From: Candidatus Omnitrophota bacterium
GTDB lineage: Bacteria; Omnitrophota; Gorgyraeia; Gygaellales; Profunditerraquicolaceae
Length of the DNA: 38,657 nucleotides
NCBI GenBank assembly: GCA_023818655.1
Contig: JAMWCI010000005.1
Location: 1-38,657, forward strand
Reading direction: 5' to 3'
In this document: piece after piece, positions 24,611 to 32,675 of the stretch
Layout of the letters: every line of letters begins with the position of its first letter
Numbering within the stretch: position 1 is the first letter of the stretch
Program-made: the position numbers and the translations under genes
Notes under the pieces: generated by a model
Told to the model about the DNA's origin: nothing
The model's input: only the letters and a program-made list of their open reading frames with translations
Databases searched by the model: none

Positions 24611-25301
24611 AAAACCTTTCTTGGAAGCTGGGACTAATAAACGGTATATGCCCTAACCCAGGAAAAACCACAAATTCCGCAAACGGCGCATCCTGTTTAA
24701 TCTTGAGGAGCTCGGAAAACGGAGCAATCTTATCTTGCCGGCCGTGATATATCTTTACTTTTTTTATGCTCTTAAGGTTCTGCGGATCCAGTTGGGATGT
24801 CCCTAAATAATCCAATCCGTAAATCAAGGTTTCTTCGGTAATGTCGTTTAGGTAATCATGCATAAGGTGACGTTTAAACCATAAATAGCTGTCTTGGTCG
24901 GATTGGGAAAAACAATCCTGATAAAATTTATAAAGAAACGCCCGCTTGTTCTTCCTCAGATTATCGGCGACTTCCTTTAATGCGGAATGGTCGTATCTCT
25001 TCCGAATACCTATCAGATAGAGCGCATCCACCAATTCCGGGTTGAGGATACTAAAATCATACGCCAAAAAAGCGCCCATAGACCAACCAAACAGCGAAAC
25101 CTTCTGAATAGAGTTATTCTTTAAATATGCGCAAAGAGAATTTACGAAATCCGCGGGATAAGAGTGTCTCGGGTAGAGATAGTCGTAATTCAGTTCTAAT
25201 CTGGAGAAGATACGGTAATCCGCAGCCCAACCAGGAACCAAGACAAGGATATCTTTAAATCCCTTCTTTACCAATTTAAATTCCGACTTGTAAGATGGCA
25301 T
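24603..25301 (-). CDS. Alpha/beta hydrolase, probable pimeloyl-ACP methyl ester esterase (BioH-type)
   Basis: 232 residues. Catalytic triad visible: GWSMG nucleophile elbow (Ser74), HGRQDKIAP (Asp190) and GLGHIPF (His218). VLVPGWAADYRIF near the start is the oxyanion loop. The gene lies between bioF and bioC with overlaps on both sides, where organisms place bioH, bioG or other esterases of the same role. E. coli BioH has a similar GWSLGG elbow. I infer that it cuts pimeloyl-ACP methyl ester; the exact subfamily is not certain. Confidence 0.8.
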   Translation of the reverse strand: MPSYKSEFKLVKKGFKDILVLVPGWAADYRIFSRLELNYDYLYPRHSYPADFVNSLCAYLKNNSIQKVSLFGWSMGAFLAYDFSILNPELVDALYLIGIRKRYDHSALKEVADNLRKNKRAFLYKFYQDCFSQSDQDSYLWFKRHLMHDYLNDITEETLIYGLDYLGTSQLDPQNLKSIKKVKIYHGRQDKIAPFSELLKIKQDAPFAEFVVFPGLGHIPFISPSFQERFYG

Positions 25302-26427
25302 TGATTAATCTCTCTAATGTTTCTTTGTCATGATACAAGCTTAAAGAGAATCTTAAGCGCGCCTCTTTTTCTGGCACTGTCGGATACCTTACCGCCAGCA
25401 GATAAAAACCTTTTTCCTGAAGAAATCTAGCAGCCTCTAGCGTCCTCTGCGTCTTGCCGATAACTAACGGCACTATCTGAGAGGAACCCCTGACGTCAAG
25501 CCCTTTTTCCTTCAGGGCGCTGCGGAAAAACCACGCCTTCTCCAATAGCTCTTTTCTGCGCCAAGGTTCTTTTTTCACGAGCTCTATAGCCTTAAGATTA
25601 GAAGCAATTACCGCCGGAGGAAGCGCAGTAGAATATATGAAGGAGCGACAGGCATTAATCAGGTAATCAGTTATCTTTTTTGAACTTGCCAGATACGCCC
25701 CAAAACCTCCCAGCGCCTTGCTAAATGTCCCCATAATTAAATCAACTTTATCTAAGACGCCGTCTTCTTCTGCTAAACCGCTTCCGTTTTCTCCGTATAT
25801 CCCGGTGGCATGCGCCTCATCAAGCATAATCTGACAATCGTATCTTTCTTTTAATGCGACTATCTCTTTTAAAGGGGCTGTATCTCCCTCCATGCTGAAT
25901 ACTGATTCTGTAATAATGAGGCTATTTTTGAAAATTTTTCTTTCCTTCCTTAAAAGTTCCTTCAGATGCCCAATGTCATTGTGCCGAAAGCGAAACATCC
26001 GTGCGCCCGACAGGATTATTCCGTCTATAATACTGGCGTGGTTAAGTCGGTCGGAGAAGACGCAATCTCCCTTGCCAAAGAGCGCACTGATAATACCTAT
26101 ATTTGCCTGATATCCTGAGTTAAAAACTAAAGCGGATTCTTTCTGTTTAAAATCCGCCGTTGCCTCCTCCAATTTATGGTGCAGAGAAAAACTGCCACTC
26201 ATCAGCCGCGAAGCGCCGCTACCTGAACCAAATGCATCTAGGGCAATTTTTGCAGACTCAATTATTTCCGGATGACCGCTTAACCCCAGATAATCATTGG
26301 AGGAAAAATCAAAATATTCTTTATTGTCAATAATTACCCTGCTGTTCTTTCTGAACGAAACCGGCCTCAGATAACGCAAAAGACCCTGCTCTTTTCTTTT
26401 GCTTAAGAAATTTTCTATTGCCTCCAT
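25276..26427 (-). CDS. bioF: 8-amino-7-oxononanoate synthase
   Basis: 383 residues of the alpha-oxoamine synthase family. FSSNDYLGLSGHPE (about 41-54), GSGASRLMSG, DRLNHASIIDGI and the PLP lysine Lys237 in GTFSKALGGFGAY are all present. It joins pimeloyl-ACP and alanine with loss of CO2. It overlaps bioB by 13 bases and the esterase gene by 26 bases. Length and motifs are those of a working enzyme. Confidence 0.95.
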   Translation of the reverse strand: MEAIENFLSKRKEQGLLRYLRPVSFRKNSRVIIDNKEYFDFSSNDYLGLSGHPEIIESAKIALDAFGSGSGASRLMSGSFSLHHKLEEATADFKQKESALVFNSGYQANIGIISALFGKGDCVFSDRLNHASIIDGIILSGARMFRFRHNDIGHLKELLRKERKIFKNSLIITESVFSMEGDTAPLKEIVALKERYDCQIMLDEAHATGIYGENGSGLAEEDGVLDKVDLIMGTFSKALGGFGAYLASSKKITDYLINACRSFIYSTALPPAVIASNLKAIELVKKEPWRRKELLEKAWFFRSALKEKGLDVRGSSQIVPLVIGKTQRTLEAARFLQEKGFYLLAVRYPTVPEKEARLRFSLSLYHDKETLERLINAILQVGI

Positions 26428-27332
26428 AATTCTTTTATCTCCTGAATCAGCTTATGATCCTCGCATACCTCTCTGCCTTTTATTGTAAGATAGCCTCCGA
26501 TAAGCATGCCATTTGCCCCAGCCATAAAAGTCATAGCCTGAAAATCCTTTAACACAGATTCCCTTCCGGCGGCAATCTTTATAATTTTATCTTTTAGGAT
26601 TATTCTAAAAAGAGCGATTGTCCTGATTGCCTCTGCGCTGGAAAGCGGATTTTGCCTCTCTAAAGGCGTCCCTTTTATAGCCACCAGAACATTTATAGGC
26701 ACAGAGTCCACGTCTAGGTCCTTAAGAATCAAGGCCATATCTATTCTATCCCGCATGGTTTCTCCCATTCCGATAATCCCGCCGCTACAAACCTCCAGGC
26801 CTATCTTTTTGGCCAGCTTTATGGTCCTGATGCGGTCTTGAAAACTATGGGTGGTAACTATCTTTGGAAAGAAGTTAGGAGAGGTCTCAATATTATGGTG
26901 ATACCTCGTCAGCCCTGCCTCTTTTAACGCAATTAACCTCTTTTCATCCATGCTCCCTAAGGAGGCGCACATTCTTATACCCACCTTTGTGGTTATTTCA
27001 TGGATGGCTGCGCAAACTCTCTTCAACTCTGCGTCGGAAAGAGAATCGCCACTAGTCACAATATCAAACCTGTCCGCGCCAATCTCCTTGGCTATCCTTG
27101 CGCGTTCAACTATCTCTTCTATATCCTTTAAAGGGTATACAGGAGCTCCGGTTTTGTACCTGGAGGACTGGGCGCAAAACTTACAATCTTGATTGCAGGC
27201 GCCGGATTTGGCATTCATAATGCTGCATAGGTCTATTTTTGCGCCGAGATAATCCCGGCGCACCTTATTCGCCAGCCAGACCAGCTCGGAAAGCGGCAGA
27301 CCTATAAGCTTCTCTATTTCTCTTCTCTCCAT
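26415..27332 (-). CDS. bioB: Biotin synthase
   Basis: 305 residues, radical SAM. The cluster motif CNQDCKFCAQS gives Cys46, Cys50 and Cys53, and NIETSPNFF and GIIGMGET follow as usual. It inserts sulfur into dethiobiotin, using a second iron-sulfur cluster as donor. It is the first gene of the biotin operon. The ATG at 27332 directly abuts the BirA operator and has no Shine-Dalgarno sequence before it, so translation may be leaderless. GGAGAG lies just inside the coding region. Confidence 0.94.
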   Translation of the reverse strand: MERREIEKLIGLPLSELVWLANKVRRDYLGAKIDLCSIMNAKSGACNQDCKFCAQSSRYKTGAPVYPLKDIEEIVERARIAKEIGADRFDIVTSGDSLSDAELKRVCAAIHEITTKVGIRMCASLGSMDEKRLIALKEAGLTRYHHNIETSPNFFPKIVTTHSFQDRIRTIKLAKKIGLEVCSGGIIGMGETMRDRIDMALILKDLDVDSVPINVLVAIKGTPLERQNPLSSAEAIRTIALFRIILKDKIIKIAAGRESVLKDFQAMTFMAGANGMLIGGYLTIKGREVCEDHKLIQEIKELWRQ

Positions 27333-27364
27333 TTGTCAACTATTTTATAATATCAGGTTTACAA
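27333..27364 (-). promoter_or_regulatory. BirA operator upstream of the biotin operon
   Basis: Minus strand TTGTAAAC (27364-27357), 16 bases, GTTGACAA (27340-27333). One base differs from a perfect TTGTAAAC/GTTTACAA inverted repeat. This is the known BirA binding pattern in many bacteria, and birA with an N-terminal DNA-binding domain lies 78 bases upstream. The site covers the -10 region and ends at the bioB start codon. Confidence 0.85.
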
Positions 27365-27370
27365 TTACAA
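27342..27370 (-). promoter_or_regulatory. Promoter of the biotin operon
   Basis: Minus strand TTGTAA (about 27370-27365), a 17-base spacer and TAAAAT (27347-27342). Transcription would start within a few bases of the bioB ATG at 27332, which gives a leaderless or nearly leaderless message. TATAAA three bases upstream with a 14-15 base spacer is a weaker alternative. The operator overlaps the promoter, so bound BirA would block it. Confidence 0.5.
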
Positions 27371-27409
27371 GTTATTCCTTAAAGAAAGCTGAGTCCAGCT
27401 GGGCGGGGT

Positions 27410-28366
27410 TTAAGAGCAGTGGATTAGGTCTCCAGAGAAAATCTTCTGAATTACTCCGGAATCTTTCCTGACCAACAGACCTCCGTCGGTATCTATATTT
27501 ACGACCTCACCTTCTATATACTGACCCTGACAATAAACCTTAACCCGCCTATGCAGGGTGATGGCGTATTCGCGCCACCTCTCGATAATCGCCTTTGAGC
27601 CTTTATGCCCCAGAATAAAATAGTTTGTTTCAAGCCGGCGCAAAATCTCCTGTAAAAGCTCAATACGACTGGTCTCCTGAGCCGATTTTTCTTTCAGCGA
27701 GATTGCCCCTGACGGCAGGAATCTTTTATCATTATTGACATTAAGCCCTATGCCGATTATCACAAAATTAACCTTGTCCATCTCGGCATTTAATTCTGTA
27801 AGGATACCGCCTAATTTCTTGTTCTCAAGGAGGATATCGTTGGGCCATTTTATCTCCGTATCCACTCCAGCTATCTTCTTTACTGCCTCGACAACGCTTA
27901 CGGCGGCAAGCAAGGTCAGGATAGAGATATTGGCGGGAGCCAACTTTGGCCTGAGTATAACTGAAAAATAAATGCCTTTGTATTTGGGAGAAAACCAGAC
28001 CCGCCCCAGTCTCCCGCGGCCGCGGGTCTGTGCCTCTGCGATAACAACAGAGCCTTCCGGAGCGCCTTTTATCCCCAGCTCCATTGCCGCATCCATTGTA
28101 GAGGTAATGCTCTCAAAATAATATATTTTTCTTCCCAAGATGCGCGTATTTAGGTTGCGGGAAACCTCGCAATCAAACAATCTGTCCGGGGTTGCCTGCA
28201 GGCGATAACCCAAATGCGGCACAGCCACGATATCGTAGCCTAACTCTTTCAAATCCTGAATATGCTTCCAGAGCGCCTGACGGCTGATACCCAGACGTTG
28301 CGCAAGAAAATCCCCGGAGATATAATTGGTTTTACGTTTCAGTAAATCCAGGATTTTTTCCCGCAC
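27410..28366 (-). CDS. birA: Biotin-protein ligase and biotin operon repressor
   Basis: 318 residues, bifunctional form. Residues 1-62 form a winged helix: ISGDFLAQRLGISRQALWKHIQDLKELGYDI. The ligase domain has GRGRLGRVWFSPKYKGIYFSV (about 116-136), the biotinyl-AMP loop, KWPNDILLENKKLGGIL, and a C-terminal SH3-like part. It loads biotin on carboxylases and, as biotinyl-AMP holorepressor, should bind the operator just downstream. It starts with GTG at 28366. It is read as a separate unit from bioB, with a 77-base gap between. Confidence 0.94.
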   Translation of the reverse strand: MREKILDLLKRKTNYISGDFLAQRLGISRQALWKHIQDLKELGYDIVAVPHLGYRLQATPDRLFDCEVSRNLNTRILGRKIYYFESITSTMDAAMELGIKGAPEGSVVIAEAQTRGRGRLGRVWFSPKYKGIYFSVILRPKLAPANISILTLLAAVSVVEAVKKIAGVDTEIKWPNDILLENKKLGGILTELNAEMDKVNFVIIGIGLNVNNDKRFLPSGAISLKEKSAQETSRIELLQEILRRLETNYFILGHKGSKAIIERWREYAITLHRRVKVYCQGQYIEGEVVNIDTDGGLLVRKDSGVIQKIFSGDLIHCS

Positions 28367-28368
28367 GG

Positions 28369-29532
28369 CTATTTCTTTTCATAGAGAGGGGACATAGACC
28401 TTAGTTTCTCCACCACCTTAACCAAAGAGGCAAGCAGGAAATCAATTTCCTCTTCCTTTGTCCATCTGCCTAAGGTTATCCTCACTGAACCGTGAGCTAT
28501 TTCATGGGGAAGACCTATGGCCAGCAATACGTGAGACGGCTCCAGAGAGCTGGAGGTACAGGCAGAACCAGTAGAGACCGCAATTCCCAGCATATCCAGA
28601 CTTAAAAGAATGGATTCGCCCTCAATATATTTTATGGAAAAATTGACGTTATTTGGCAGTCTTTTTTCGGGGTGACCATTGAGAATGACCTCCGGTATTC
28701 TTAAAGGTATCTCCTTTATCAATCTATTACGCAACCTAATCTGAAATTCTGCCTCCGCAGCCATCTTCTCTCGGCACAACTCTATTGCCTTGCCTAAACC
28801 CACTATCCCGGCTGTATTATAAGTGGATGCCCTCCTGCCCTTTTCCTGGTCTCCACCGTGTAAAAGCGGCTCAATACGAGCGCCCTTGCGGATAAAGAGC
28901 GCGCCCACTCCTTTCGGACCGTAAAACTTGTGCGCAGAAAGAGAGAGTAGGTCCACATTTAACGCATTCACATCTACAGGAATATGCCCAACAGTCTGCA
29001 CCGCGTCAACGTGGAAACAGATGCCTTTTTCTCTGGCAATTTTGCCTATTTCCGCGATAGGCTGAATTGTGCCTATTTCGTTATTAGCATGCATTACAGA
29101 GATAAGAATGGTCTTATCAGTGATTGCCTTCTTGATATCTTCTGGAGAAACCAACCCGTACTTATCCACTTCCACGCGGGTGATTCGAAATCCGTTTTTC
29201 TCCAGAAAACAACAGGGTTCGATTACCGCATGATGCTCAATAGCGCTGGTAATGATATGGTTGCCTTTCTTGGCTAAGGCATAAGCGACGCCCTTTATCG
29301 CATGATTGTTCGATTCGGTCCCTCCGGAAGTAAATACTATCTCTTCCGGCTTTGCCCCTAAAAACAAGGCGAGACTCTGGCGACTGTCTTCGAGGGCCCT
29401 TTTGGCTTCCTGCCCAAAGGTATGAATACTGGAGGCATTCCCAAATCTCTCCCGGAAATACGGCTCCATTGCTTTCAAGACCTCTGGATCGCAAGGGGTA
29501 GTTGCGGCATAATCCAGATATATCTTACTCAT
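28369..29532 (-). CDS. Cysteine desulfurase (NifS/IscS type)
   Basis: 387 residues. YLDYAATTPCDPEVLKAM opens the protein; the PLP lysine is in LSAHKFYGPKGVGALF; the persulfide Cys is in STGSACTSSSLEPSHVL, whose longer loop is typical of group I (NifS/IscS) enzymes. It takes sulfur from cysteine for Fe-S clusters and thio-modifications. It overlaps larE by 8 bases and lies with nfu and the homocysteine genes, so it probably feeds that sulfur pathway. Confidence 0.92.
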   Translation of the reverse strand: MSKIYLDYAATTPCDPEVLKAMEPYFRERFGNASSIHTFGQEAKRALEDSRQSLALFLGAKPEEIVFTSGGTESNNHAIKGVAYALAKKGNHIITSAIEHHAVIEPCCFLEKNGFRITRVEVDKYGLVSPEDIKKAITDKTILISVMHANNEIGTIQPIAEIGKIAREKGICFHVDAVQTVGHIPVDVNALNVDLLSLSAHKFYGPKGVGALFIRKGARIEPLLHGGDQEKGRRASTYNTAGIVGLGKAIELCREKMAAEAEFQIRLRNRLIKEIPLRIPEVILNGHPEKRLPNNVNFSIKYIEGESILLSLDMLGIAVSTGSACTSSSLEPSHVLLAIGLPHEIAHGSVRITLGRWTKEEEIDFLLASLVKVVEKLRSMSPLYEKK

Positions 29533-30334
29533 TTCTTATCACCTCATTTAAACTGCCTACGCGGTAACCTTCTAAATCCGCGGTTATATAATTATATCCC
29601 AACTCTTTCAACCTGTCGACAATCCGTTCTCTTTTTTTGAATAAACGGTAAATCTCTCCATTCCCCACTTCGATACGACATAAACTTCCATAGTGCCTGA
29701 GTCTGACCTGCCTAAATCCCATTTTTTTCAAATAGTTTTCAGCTGTATGAATACGCTTAAGCAATCTAACTGAAATCTCCTGGCCATAGGGTATGCGCGA
29801 AGCCAAACACGCAAGATTCGGTTTATTCCAAGTGTATAATCCTAATCTTCTGCTTAACCGACGGATATCGTCCTTGGTAAATCCGGCTTCCACAAGAGGA
29901 GAGCGGACGTTTAACTCTTTCCTAGCAATGCTACCTGGACGGAAATCTTCCGCGTCTGAAAGATTGCTAGCATCAACTACACAGGTAATTCTATACTTGC
30001 TTGCCAAATGATGCATTTTAGAAAAAAGTTCTTTTTTGCAAAAATAACAGCGATTGACAGGATTAGAAGAAAATCTTCTGTCTTTCAACTCTTTAGTTTT
30101 TATTACCGCATGCCTTATCTTTAGTCGACGCGCTATTTCTTTTGCCTGCCGTAATTCTTCCGGGGGATAAGTAGGTGAATCCGCAGTCACGGCAAGCAAT
30201 TTACTCTTGGGCAAAACCAAAGAGGCAATCTTTAAAAGAAACGTGCTATCTACCCCTCCCGAAAAAGCAATTGCGCAGGAACCGTATCCGAAAATTATCT
30301 TCTGCAGTCTCTTTATTTTATCTTCAAACCGCAT
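29525..30334 (-). CDS. larE: LarE-like ATP-dependent sulfur transferase
   Basis: 269 residues from the ATG at 30334, which gives the family N-terminus; an ATG 12 codons upstream would overlap the preceding gene. The PP-loop AFSGGVDSTFLLK (Ser25-Ser30) adenylates the substrate; NPVNRCYFCKKELF, ELNVRSPLVEAGFTKDDIRRL and KPNLACLASRIPYG match LarE, the last holding the Cys that can give up its sulfur. LarE normally builds the nickel-pincer cofactor with LarB and LarC, but none is here. Beside the homocysteine pair it may deliver sulfur elsewhere. Confidence 0.85.
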   Translation of the reverse strand: MRFEDKIKRLQKIIFGYGSCAIAFSGGVDSTFLLKIASLVLPKSKLLAVTADSPTYPPEELRQAKEIARRLKIRHAVIKTKELKDRRFSSNPVNRCYFCKKELFSKMHHLASKYRITCVVDASNLSDAEDFRPGSIARKELNVRSPLVEAGFTKDDIRRLSRRLGLYTWNKPNLACLASRIPYGQEISVRLLKRIHTAENYLKKMGFRQVRLRHYGSLCRIEVGNGEIYRLFKKRERIVDRLKELGYNYITADLEGYRVGSLNEVIRNE

Positions 30335-30336
30335 GA

Positions 30337-30744
30337 TTAAAAATGCACTTCCATTGCGCGCGATGGACAAATCTTAACGCATAGTTCGCAGGCGATGCAT
30401 TTGTTATCGTAAAAATGCACCTTACGCGTGTGACTGTCCATAACCAAAGCGCCACTGGGACATATGGGTACGCAAACCCCGCAGTCGGTGCATTTGGTTT
30501 CGTTACGGATAATATCCTGGCTTAATGGCTGAATCTTTACCCCTACAGATTGCAAATACTCAATCCCCTGTTGAAAATTTTCTTTCTTCCCGGATAATTC
30601 CAAAACCATCAATCCTTCCTCCTGCGGAGTAACATATGCCTTCAAGATATTAAACTGCAGGTCATAATCCTTTGTTAGTCTATAGACAATCGGCTGGTCG
30701 ACCAACCGATGAGGAAAATGCAAGACAATGCGTTTATGAACCAT
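30337..30744 (-). CDS. NIL domain plus 2[4Fe-4S] ferredoxin, homocysteine synthesis partner
   Basis: 135 residues. Residues 1-75 form the NIL domain (IVLHFPHRLVDQPIVYRLTKDYDLQFNILKAYVTPQ). The rest has CTDCGVCVPICPSGAL and CIACELCVKICPSRAM, two [4Fe-4S] motifs. This is the pattern of the NIL-ferredoxin shown genetically in Methanosarcina acetivorans to work with a DUF39 protein in making homocysteine from aspartate semialdehyde. The DUF39 gene lies 10 bases upstream, so the pair is conserved. Confidence 0.9.
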   Translation of the reverse strand: MVHKRIVLHFPHRLVDQPIVYRLTKDYDLQFNILKAYVTPQEEGLMVLELSGKKENFQQGIEYLQSVGVKIQPLSQDIIRNETKCTDCGVCVPICPSGALVMDSHTRKVHFYDNKCIACELCVKICPSRAMEVHF

Positions 30745-30754
30745 CGCTTATTCT

Positions 30755-31960
30755 CTATTGTCCTAAGGGACGTTCAGTTAACAACCTGAAGGTATAGCCT
30801 GAGTCATAAGCAGGCAATGCTGCCACTGGTTCAGTCAACAAAAAATCCCCTTTGTTAATCCACTCTTTAAGTTGTTCGGCTATAGAGCGGGCCTTGGAGT
30901 AACTAGATAAGTTTCCCGTCGGGACATCTCTGCCCTGTAGTGTTATCTTACCCGACTTTAATTGGGCGTAACTTACTTCTCCCAGCGAACCGGCTATACC
31001 CTGCGGATAATTATGGCTGTAATCCACCACCTGCGTATATATCTGGTCATCGCCGGCTGCTACATATCCCAATATTTCTTCATTCAAAATCGGAATAGGA
31101 ACGCCTATGCCAACCGATAAAGTAACTCCATAACCAAGCATACTTACTCCCGTTAACCACTCGGGCTTCATCTGTTTAAGGTCGCCTATAACCGCAAGGG
31201 TACCTGCCGGCAGGCAAGGTATCCCGTTTTCCTTGCGTTTTACGCCCGGATTATGCTGAGTGCCATGCCAAGCCACAAAGCCGATTCCACCGCCTAAAAA
31301 TATCTTTGTGCCAATACCTATTGTTTTATAATAAGGGTCTTTAAGAAGAGGGGAAAGTTGTCCGGCAGAACAATAGTTGGCATTACCCATATGCGGCTTT
31401 AATACGCCCATATAGGTATATATTATTTTATCCGAAAGGTTAACCGCTACATTGTAATTCTGATAACAGTTGCGCATATTGAATAATACTGCCTCGTTTA
31501 AGTCTTTGATGTTAAGTAGCGTCTCAAGCTTCTTGCGAGGATAACAATCTGTCCCATAAGCGCTGGCCTCCAGACGCACGTCTTTTCCGGCAACTATCTC
31601 TTGGATAACATGGGCGCCGCCATACTTAAATTCACCGGGGTAAACTTTATTCCGGGGGTCTTCATCAGGAAGGGCGGTTGCGCCTATATAAATATCCGCT
31701 GCTGCAAAACCCGCATAACAAGGCACGTCATTAATTTTAACTGCGCCGCCGCCGAGTTTAATGCGCGGTTTGGTATGGCCTATATTAAAATAAACCCCTG
31801 ATGAGCACATCGGTCCAAATGTCCCGGTAGTAACCACATCCACTTCAGAAGCAACCCGTTTTAACCCTTTTTTCTTAACCAGTTCAATTATTTCTTCGGC
31901 AGTAACGGCAACAACCTGACCCTTTTTAATTTTTTCGTTAATCTCTTTTATTGTGCGCAT
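30755..31960 (-). CDS. DUF39 / HcyBio homocysteine biosynthesis protein
   Basis: 401 residues of the COG1900 family: VVTTGTFGPMCSSGVYFNIGH, KLGGGAVKINDVPCYAGFAAADIYIGA, GGAHVIQEIVAGK and FLGGGIGFVAWHGTQHN. Conserved Cys in GPMCSSG, DVPCYAG and YGTDCYP could carry sulfur or bind a cluster. The family converts aspartate semialdehyde to homocysteine with a sulfide source in anaerobes that lack the usual route. Neighbours for sulfur transfer (nifS-type, larE, nfu) fit that role. Its length is typical and no damage is seen. Confidence 0.88.
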   Translation of the reverse strand: MRTIKEINEKIKKGQVVAVTAEEIIELVKKKGLKRVASEVDVVTTGTFGPMCSSGVYFNIGHTKPRIKLGGGAVKINDVPCYAGFAAADIYIGATALPDEDPRNKVYPGEFKYGGAHVIQEIVAGKDVRLEASAYGTDCYPRKKLETLLNIKDLNEAVLFNMRNCYQNYNVAVNLSDKIIYTYMGVLKPHMGNANYCSAGQLSPLLKDPYYKTIGIGTKIFLGGGIGFVAWHGTQHNPGVKRKENGIPCLPAGTLAVIGDLKQMKPEWLTGVSMLGYGVTLSVGIGVPIPILNEEILGYVAAGDDQIYTQVVDYSHNYPQGIAGSLGEVSYAQLKSGKITLQGRDVPTGNLSSYSKARSIAEQLKEWINKGDFLLTEPVAALPAYDSGYTFRLLTERPLGQ

Positions 31961-32002
31961 ATTTTATCAATCTGCTTTTGCCCGTTGTAATAACAAATGA
32001 AA

Positions 32003-32224
32003 TTATATAGCGATAACCTCTTTTATCTCAGGCACCTCCTCTTTCAAAATCCTCTCTACCCCCATCTTTAACGTCATTTGACTCATCGGGCAACATCCGC
32101 ATGTCCCGGTAAGTTTCAATTTTACTACGCCATTATTGCTAACCTCCACTAATTCCACATTGCCTCCGTCTGCCTGAAGCATAGGCCGGATTTTTTCCAA
32201 GGCCTTTTCTACCTTTTCTTTCAT
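32003..32224 (-). CDS. Nfu-type Fe-S scaffold protein
   Basis: 73 residues, the NifU C-terminal domain alone. IRPMLQADGGNVELVEV and GTCGCCPMSQMTLKMGVERIL carry the CxxC (Cys-Gly-Cys-Cys-Pro, first and last Cys) that holds a [4Fe-4S] cluster between two subunits. A strong AAAGGAGG precedes the ATG. It delivers clusters to client enzymes such as the NIL-ferredoxin downstream. A palindrome at 32247-32263 lies in its leader. Confidence 0.92.
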   Translation of the reverse strand: MKEKVEKALEKIRPMLQADGGNVELVEVSNNGVVKLKLTGTCGCCPMSQMTLKMGVERILKEEVPEIKEVIAI

Positions 32225-32246
32225 TATTATCCTCCTTTTGTCGGCC

Positions 32247-32263
32247 GCAGGTTATTAACCTGC
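32247..32263 (-). promoter_or_regulatory. Perfect 17-bp palindrome before nfu, possible operator
   Basis: GCAGGTTA-T-TAACCTGC, an 8-1-8 inverted repeat 22 bases before the nfu ATG. It is GC-capped and has no T-run, so it does not look like a terminator. The relic of an Rrf2-family regulator lies just upstream; such proteins bind palindromes before Fe-S and sulfur genes. Confidence 0.45.
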
Positions 32264-32318
32264 CCGCTTATTATCTCGGCGAGTCCAATAAACAGAAATT
32301 TTACTCGTCTACCTTACC

Positions 32319-32655
32319 TTATCGGACCGGCCCGCGCGTTAAGCAACGCTTTTTATTTGTAGATATCGGCAACATCTTTAAAATATGGCGCCTATCTTTT
32401 CTCTCCTTAACTAGATCCGCAAAAGTAATACTATCCACCATATTGGCGGCTGTCCTTCCCGCCTCCTGCCAGATTATCCGAAATGCGAAGTATATATATC
32501 CTTGCATCCACCGTAATTCTTCATCAGACAATCTATGGGTTCTATCGGACCGTCAATAAACCTCACTACCTGGCCTGCCGCCGTAATCTTATATAGATGT
32601 CTAGCCAAAAGATATCCGCGACGAATTCCCTGTTGCTATGCGAGATGTCAGATTC
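32319..32655 (-). pseudogene. Rrf2-family regulator, truncated and frameshifted
   Basis: One frame reads GIRRGYLLARHLYKITAAGQ, then VVRFIDGPIEPIDCLMKN and YGGCKDIYTS (from 32629). The next continues AFRIIWQEAGRTAANMVDSI, then TFADLVKERKDR, to the stop at 32319. Together they give the C-terminal half of an Rrf2 protein, including two of the three cluster Cys; loss of one G turned the third (TGC) into TCG and shifted the frame. The DNA-binding N-terminal half is missing: the rubrerythrin-like stop lies only about 45 bases upstream, and another frame break near 32635 is likely. No working product is expected. Confidence 0.75.
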
Positions 32656-32675
32656 TTTTGAATGGAGGACATCTT

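Noticed and set aside
29525-30334. Lactate racemase maturation locus
   Set aside because: Only larE is present; larA, larB and larC are not in the window, and the neighbours are homocysteine and Fe-S genes.
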